DNA of 8,063 bases, taken from the NCBI GenBank assembly GCA_003555385.1, contig PWHO01000313.1, forward strand, positions 1 to 8,063. Direction: 5' to 3'. How positions within the stretch are numbered: position 1 is the first letter of the stretch; the number at the start of each line of letters is the position of its first letter. The notes beneath the pieces are model-generated. The model ran no database searches and was not told where the DNA came from. It saw nothing but the letters and a program-made list of their open reading frames with translations. A program made the translations under genes and the position numbers. Origin of the DNA: Bacteroidales bacterium. Its GTDB lineage: Bacteria; Bacteroidota; Bacteroidia; Bacteroidales; UBA7960. Positions 6,192 to 8,063 of the stretch are shown in pieces.

Positions 6192-7859
6192 ATGAAAAAC
6201 TCACCAAAACAACACAAAAAAGTCCGGAAGAATAAACATTTAAACTTCAGCGTTTTTCTGTTGCTGATTTTCTGCTTTCAGTGGATACCCCTCTCCCATG
6301 CAGGGTTTTCATCCACTGAAAACAACAACAAAGCACCCACAGACATTTTTCGAGGTTTTTTTGCACCCGGGAAAGAGGTTGATACCACTGTTCATGCTGA
6401 CCAGTGGCCTGACAATGACCCCATGACCTACGATATTGATGCCAGGGCTGCACTGGGAACTGCATCTACACTGATTGACCGTTACCTGCAGCATGCTTTA
6501 ACTTCCTTACGACTGATCGCCGGGAGTCCGGCTACAAGAAGCGGAATCTGGCCCGAGATCCGGCCAGGCCTGATCACCCTTCAGAACGCCATCCCCGGAG
6601 CAGTCCTTTATATCGAACCTGACGGAGGATATTACAGCGTTGATGCCGGTTATACAGGGCTCAACCTGTCAGACCGTGATTATTTCAATTCACTGTTTAA
6701 CGGGGAAGAAATTCATGGGTCACTGATCTACAGTCGCTCAACAGGAAAACAATCCGTCCTGATGGCAGTCCCCGTTTTTGAAGGTGAAGAAATTACCGGT
6801 GCTGTGGCCATTTCCATTTTTCTTGATGAATTCCAGCAACTGATCAGCAACGCCCTGAACCTTGACGACGACTACCTATGGTATGTGCTTGATGAAGAGG
6901 GTACTACAGTCTTACATCCGCGTAGTGATTTTGTTTTCATGAACCCCACTGCAGAGGGAAGTCCTTCTTTGCGTCATGCTGTCGAAACCATGAAGACCCG
7001 TTCTCACGGCTACACCTCCTACATTTTCGCAGGCAGAAACACCCATATTCTTTTCACCCAGGTACCCTTCAATAACTGGCGTGTCGTTCTGGGTAAGATC
7101 GGAGAAAGATCAGACGATCATTACCTGCCGGAAGCCAGCGAGATCCTGGAAAACCTCAGGGAAACGCTAGCTGAAGAACTGCACAGGATGGACCGACAAC
7201 TGGATGATGCAGTAACCTCTTTTAACGGCCAAATCCCGCCGGAACATGTGGCCAGAGACACATTCAGAAGACTTTACCAGGATAACCCCTATATCGTGAC
7301 TTGTGCCCTTATAGATACCGATGGGGTGTTGGTGTATGTGGAACCATCCGAATTTCATCCATCAGAAGGGGAACATATACGTGACCAGGAGAATTATTTC
7401 ATCATGCAAAAAAACAGAACCCCTATGCTCAGTAATTCCTTCCTGGCCGTGGAAGGATTTGATGCGGTAAGCTTGCAACACCCGATTATAGATGATAATG
7501 GTGAATTCCACGGATCGGTCAGCCTGCTGATCAGGTCGGACGTGATGATTGAGGAACTGGCTACTCCCTACGTTGCTGAAACCATGTATGAACCCTGGAT
7601 CATGGAACCTGAGGGCCGGATTATTTTTGACAAGGCTTTTGAGGGAACCGGCAGAATGCTTTTCCTTGATTACCGTTATGAGGGATTCCAAAGTTTGCTG
7701 GAACTGGGCGGTGCCATTGCAGAGAGTACCAGTGGAACCGGGGACTATGTGTATCAGGATCCCGAGAGTGATCAGCGAATGGTCAGAATGGCTGTCTGGG
7801 ACACCATTCGTCTGCATGATGCAAGATGGAGGGTGGTTATATCATATGCTCCATACTAA
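6192..7859 (+). CDS. Exported protein with two tandem double-Cache sensor regions and no output domain
   Basis: The 555-residue product has a lysine-rich N-region, a hydrophobic core (about 19-34) and a likely signal peptidase I site after SHA (35-37), so it is probably released into the periplasm. Residues 137-302 look like a double-Cache (dCache) domain: LSDRDYF (159-165), the TGKQSVLMAVPVF strand pair (184-196), GAVAISI (203-209), then a second PAS-like lobe with YVLDEEGTTVLHP (231-243) and NNWRVVLGK (294-302). A helical linker (about 313-345) leads to a second, similar unit: ALIDTDGVLVYVEP (372-385), DQENYF (398-403), HPIIDDNGEFHGSVSLLI (430-447), EPEGRIIFD (472-480) and RWRVVISYA (545-553). 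dCache domains normally sit outside the membrane in histidine kinases, chemoreceptors and cyclases and bind small molecules. Here no second membrane segment or cytoplasmic domain follows, and the frame ends intact. It probably needs a partner; the gene starting 44 bp downstream is the obvious candidate. Confidence 0.8.
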   Translation: MKNSPKQHKKVRKNKHLNFSVFLLLIFCFQWIPLSHAGFSSTENNNKAPTDIFRGFFAPGKEVDTTVHADQWPDNDPMTYDIDARAALGTASTLIDRYLQHALTSLRLIAGSPATRSGIWPEIRPGLITLQNAIPGAVLYIEPDGGYYSVDAGYTGLNLSDRDYFNSLFNGEEIHGSLIYSRSTGKQSVLMAVPVFEGEEITGAVAISIFLDEFQQLISNALNLDDDYLWYVLDEEGTTVLHPRSDFVFMNPTAEGSPSLRHAVETMKTRSHGYTSYIFAGRNTHILFTQVPFNNWRVVLGKIGERSDDHYLPEASEILENLRETLAEELHRMDRQLDDAVTSFNGQIPPEHVARDTFRRLYQDNPYIVTCALIDTDGVLVYVEPSEFHPSEGEHIRDQENYFIMQKNRTPMLSNSFLAVEGFDAVSLQHPIIDDNGEFHGSVSLLIRSDVMIEELATPYVAETMYEPWIMEPEGRIIFDKAFEGTGRMLFLDYRYEGFQSLLELGGAIAESTSGTGDYVYQDPESDQRMVRMAVWDTIRLHDARWRVVISYAPY

Positions 7860-7903
7860 ACGGGTACTTCTATAATACTCCTAAAAAAATTTCAAAACTG
7901 ACA

Positions 7904-8063
7904 ATGAAAACCCTGCCAAGGAAGCCTGATTCATTAAACACTGACGTCAATCTGTTTAACCGGTTAATCTATATTCTCCCCCTTGGTGTATTGCTGCTGG
8001 CCTCGTGCATGCGTTTTCTGCTGTCAATAGACTACTCCGGTATAAGTGCCCAAAAAGTGGCAG
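7904..8063 (+). CDS. Partial membrane-anchored protein, N-terminus only
   Basis: An ATG at 7904 opens a frame that stays open to the right edge (53 full codons). A polar N-terminus of about 20 residues is followed by a strong hydrophobic segment (LIYILPLGVLLLASCMRFLL, 21-40), then a more polar stretch as expected after a membrane crossing. LASC resembles a lipobox, but the hydrophobic run continues past the cysteine, which favours a transmembrane helix. The 44-base gap from the Cache-protein gene shows no terminator or promoter, so co-transcription is likely. A sensor kinase, chemoreceptor or phosphatase would fit the context, but no domain is visible to show it. Confidence 0.65.
   Translation, partial: MKTLPRKPDSLNTDVNLFNRLIYILPLGVLLLASCMRFLLSIDYSGISAQKVA

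Noticed and set aside
7362..7817. 151-codon minus-strand frame
   Set aside because: It lies wholly antisense within the second Cache region and has no recognisable domain; it is a shadow of the real gene.

Overview
The window looks like ordinary chromosome from a member of the Bacteroidota. The signs are Bacteroidota-type promoter boxes (TAnnTTTG) upstream of several genes, start codons mostly without Shine-Dalgarno sequences, a lipoprotein S41 peptidase, a Bacteroidota-style RlmN, a bacterial GH3-family protein, and stand-alone LytTR regulators. I cannot name a genus. No rRNA, tRNA, CRISPR array, transposase or phage gene is visible.

Layout. Positions 1-47 hold the first 15 codons of a minus-strand gene that runs off the left edge. 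Behind it, at 48-272, lie a good minus-strand promoter and an inverted-repeat-rich untranslated stretch. Next is a two-gene minus-strand unit read from right to left: a probable outer-membrane beta-barrel protein (1425-2351), then an S41-family lipoprotein peptidase (329-1354), closed by a hairpin terminator (298-330). Divergent from it is rlmN (2437-3477), the 23S rRNA/tRNA adenine-C2 methyltransferase. The two start regions share 85 bp holding back-to-back -7 boxes. A GH3-like acyl-adenylating enzyme follows (3604-5136).

The right third is regulatory. Two small proteins, each only a LytTR DNA-binding domain (5264-5602 and 5660-5980), probably form one transcript from a well-spaced promoter at 5201-5231. 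After a 211-base gap with a GC-rich hairpin and two smaller stems comes an exported 555-residue protein (6192-7859) built of two tandem double-Cache ligand-sensing regions and no output domain. It has an unusually strong Shine-Dalgarno sequence for this phylum. Forty-four bases later a membrane-anchored protein begins (7904 to the right edge).

The most interesting reading, which is inference, is that 5264-8063 is an uncharacterised sensory locus: receiverless LytTR regulators, a free periplasmic Cache sensor, and a membrane partner whose output domain lies outside the window. The remaining genes are housekeeping or common Bacteroidota accessory genes.
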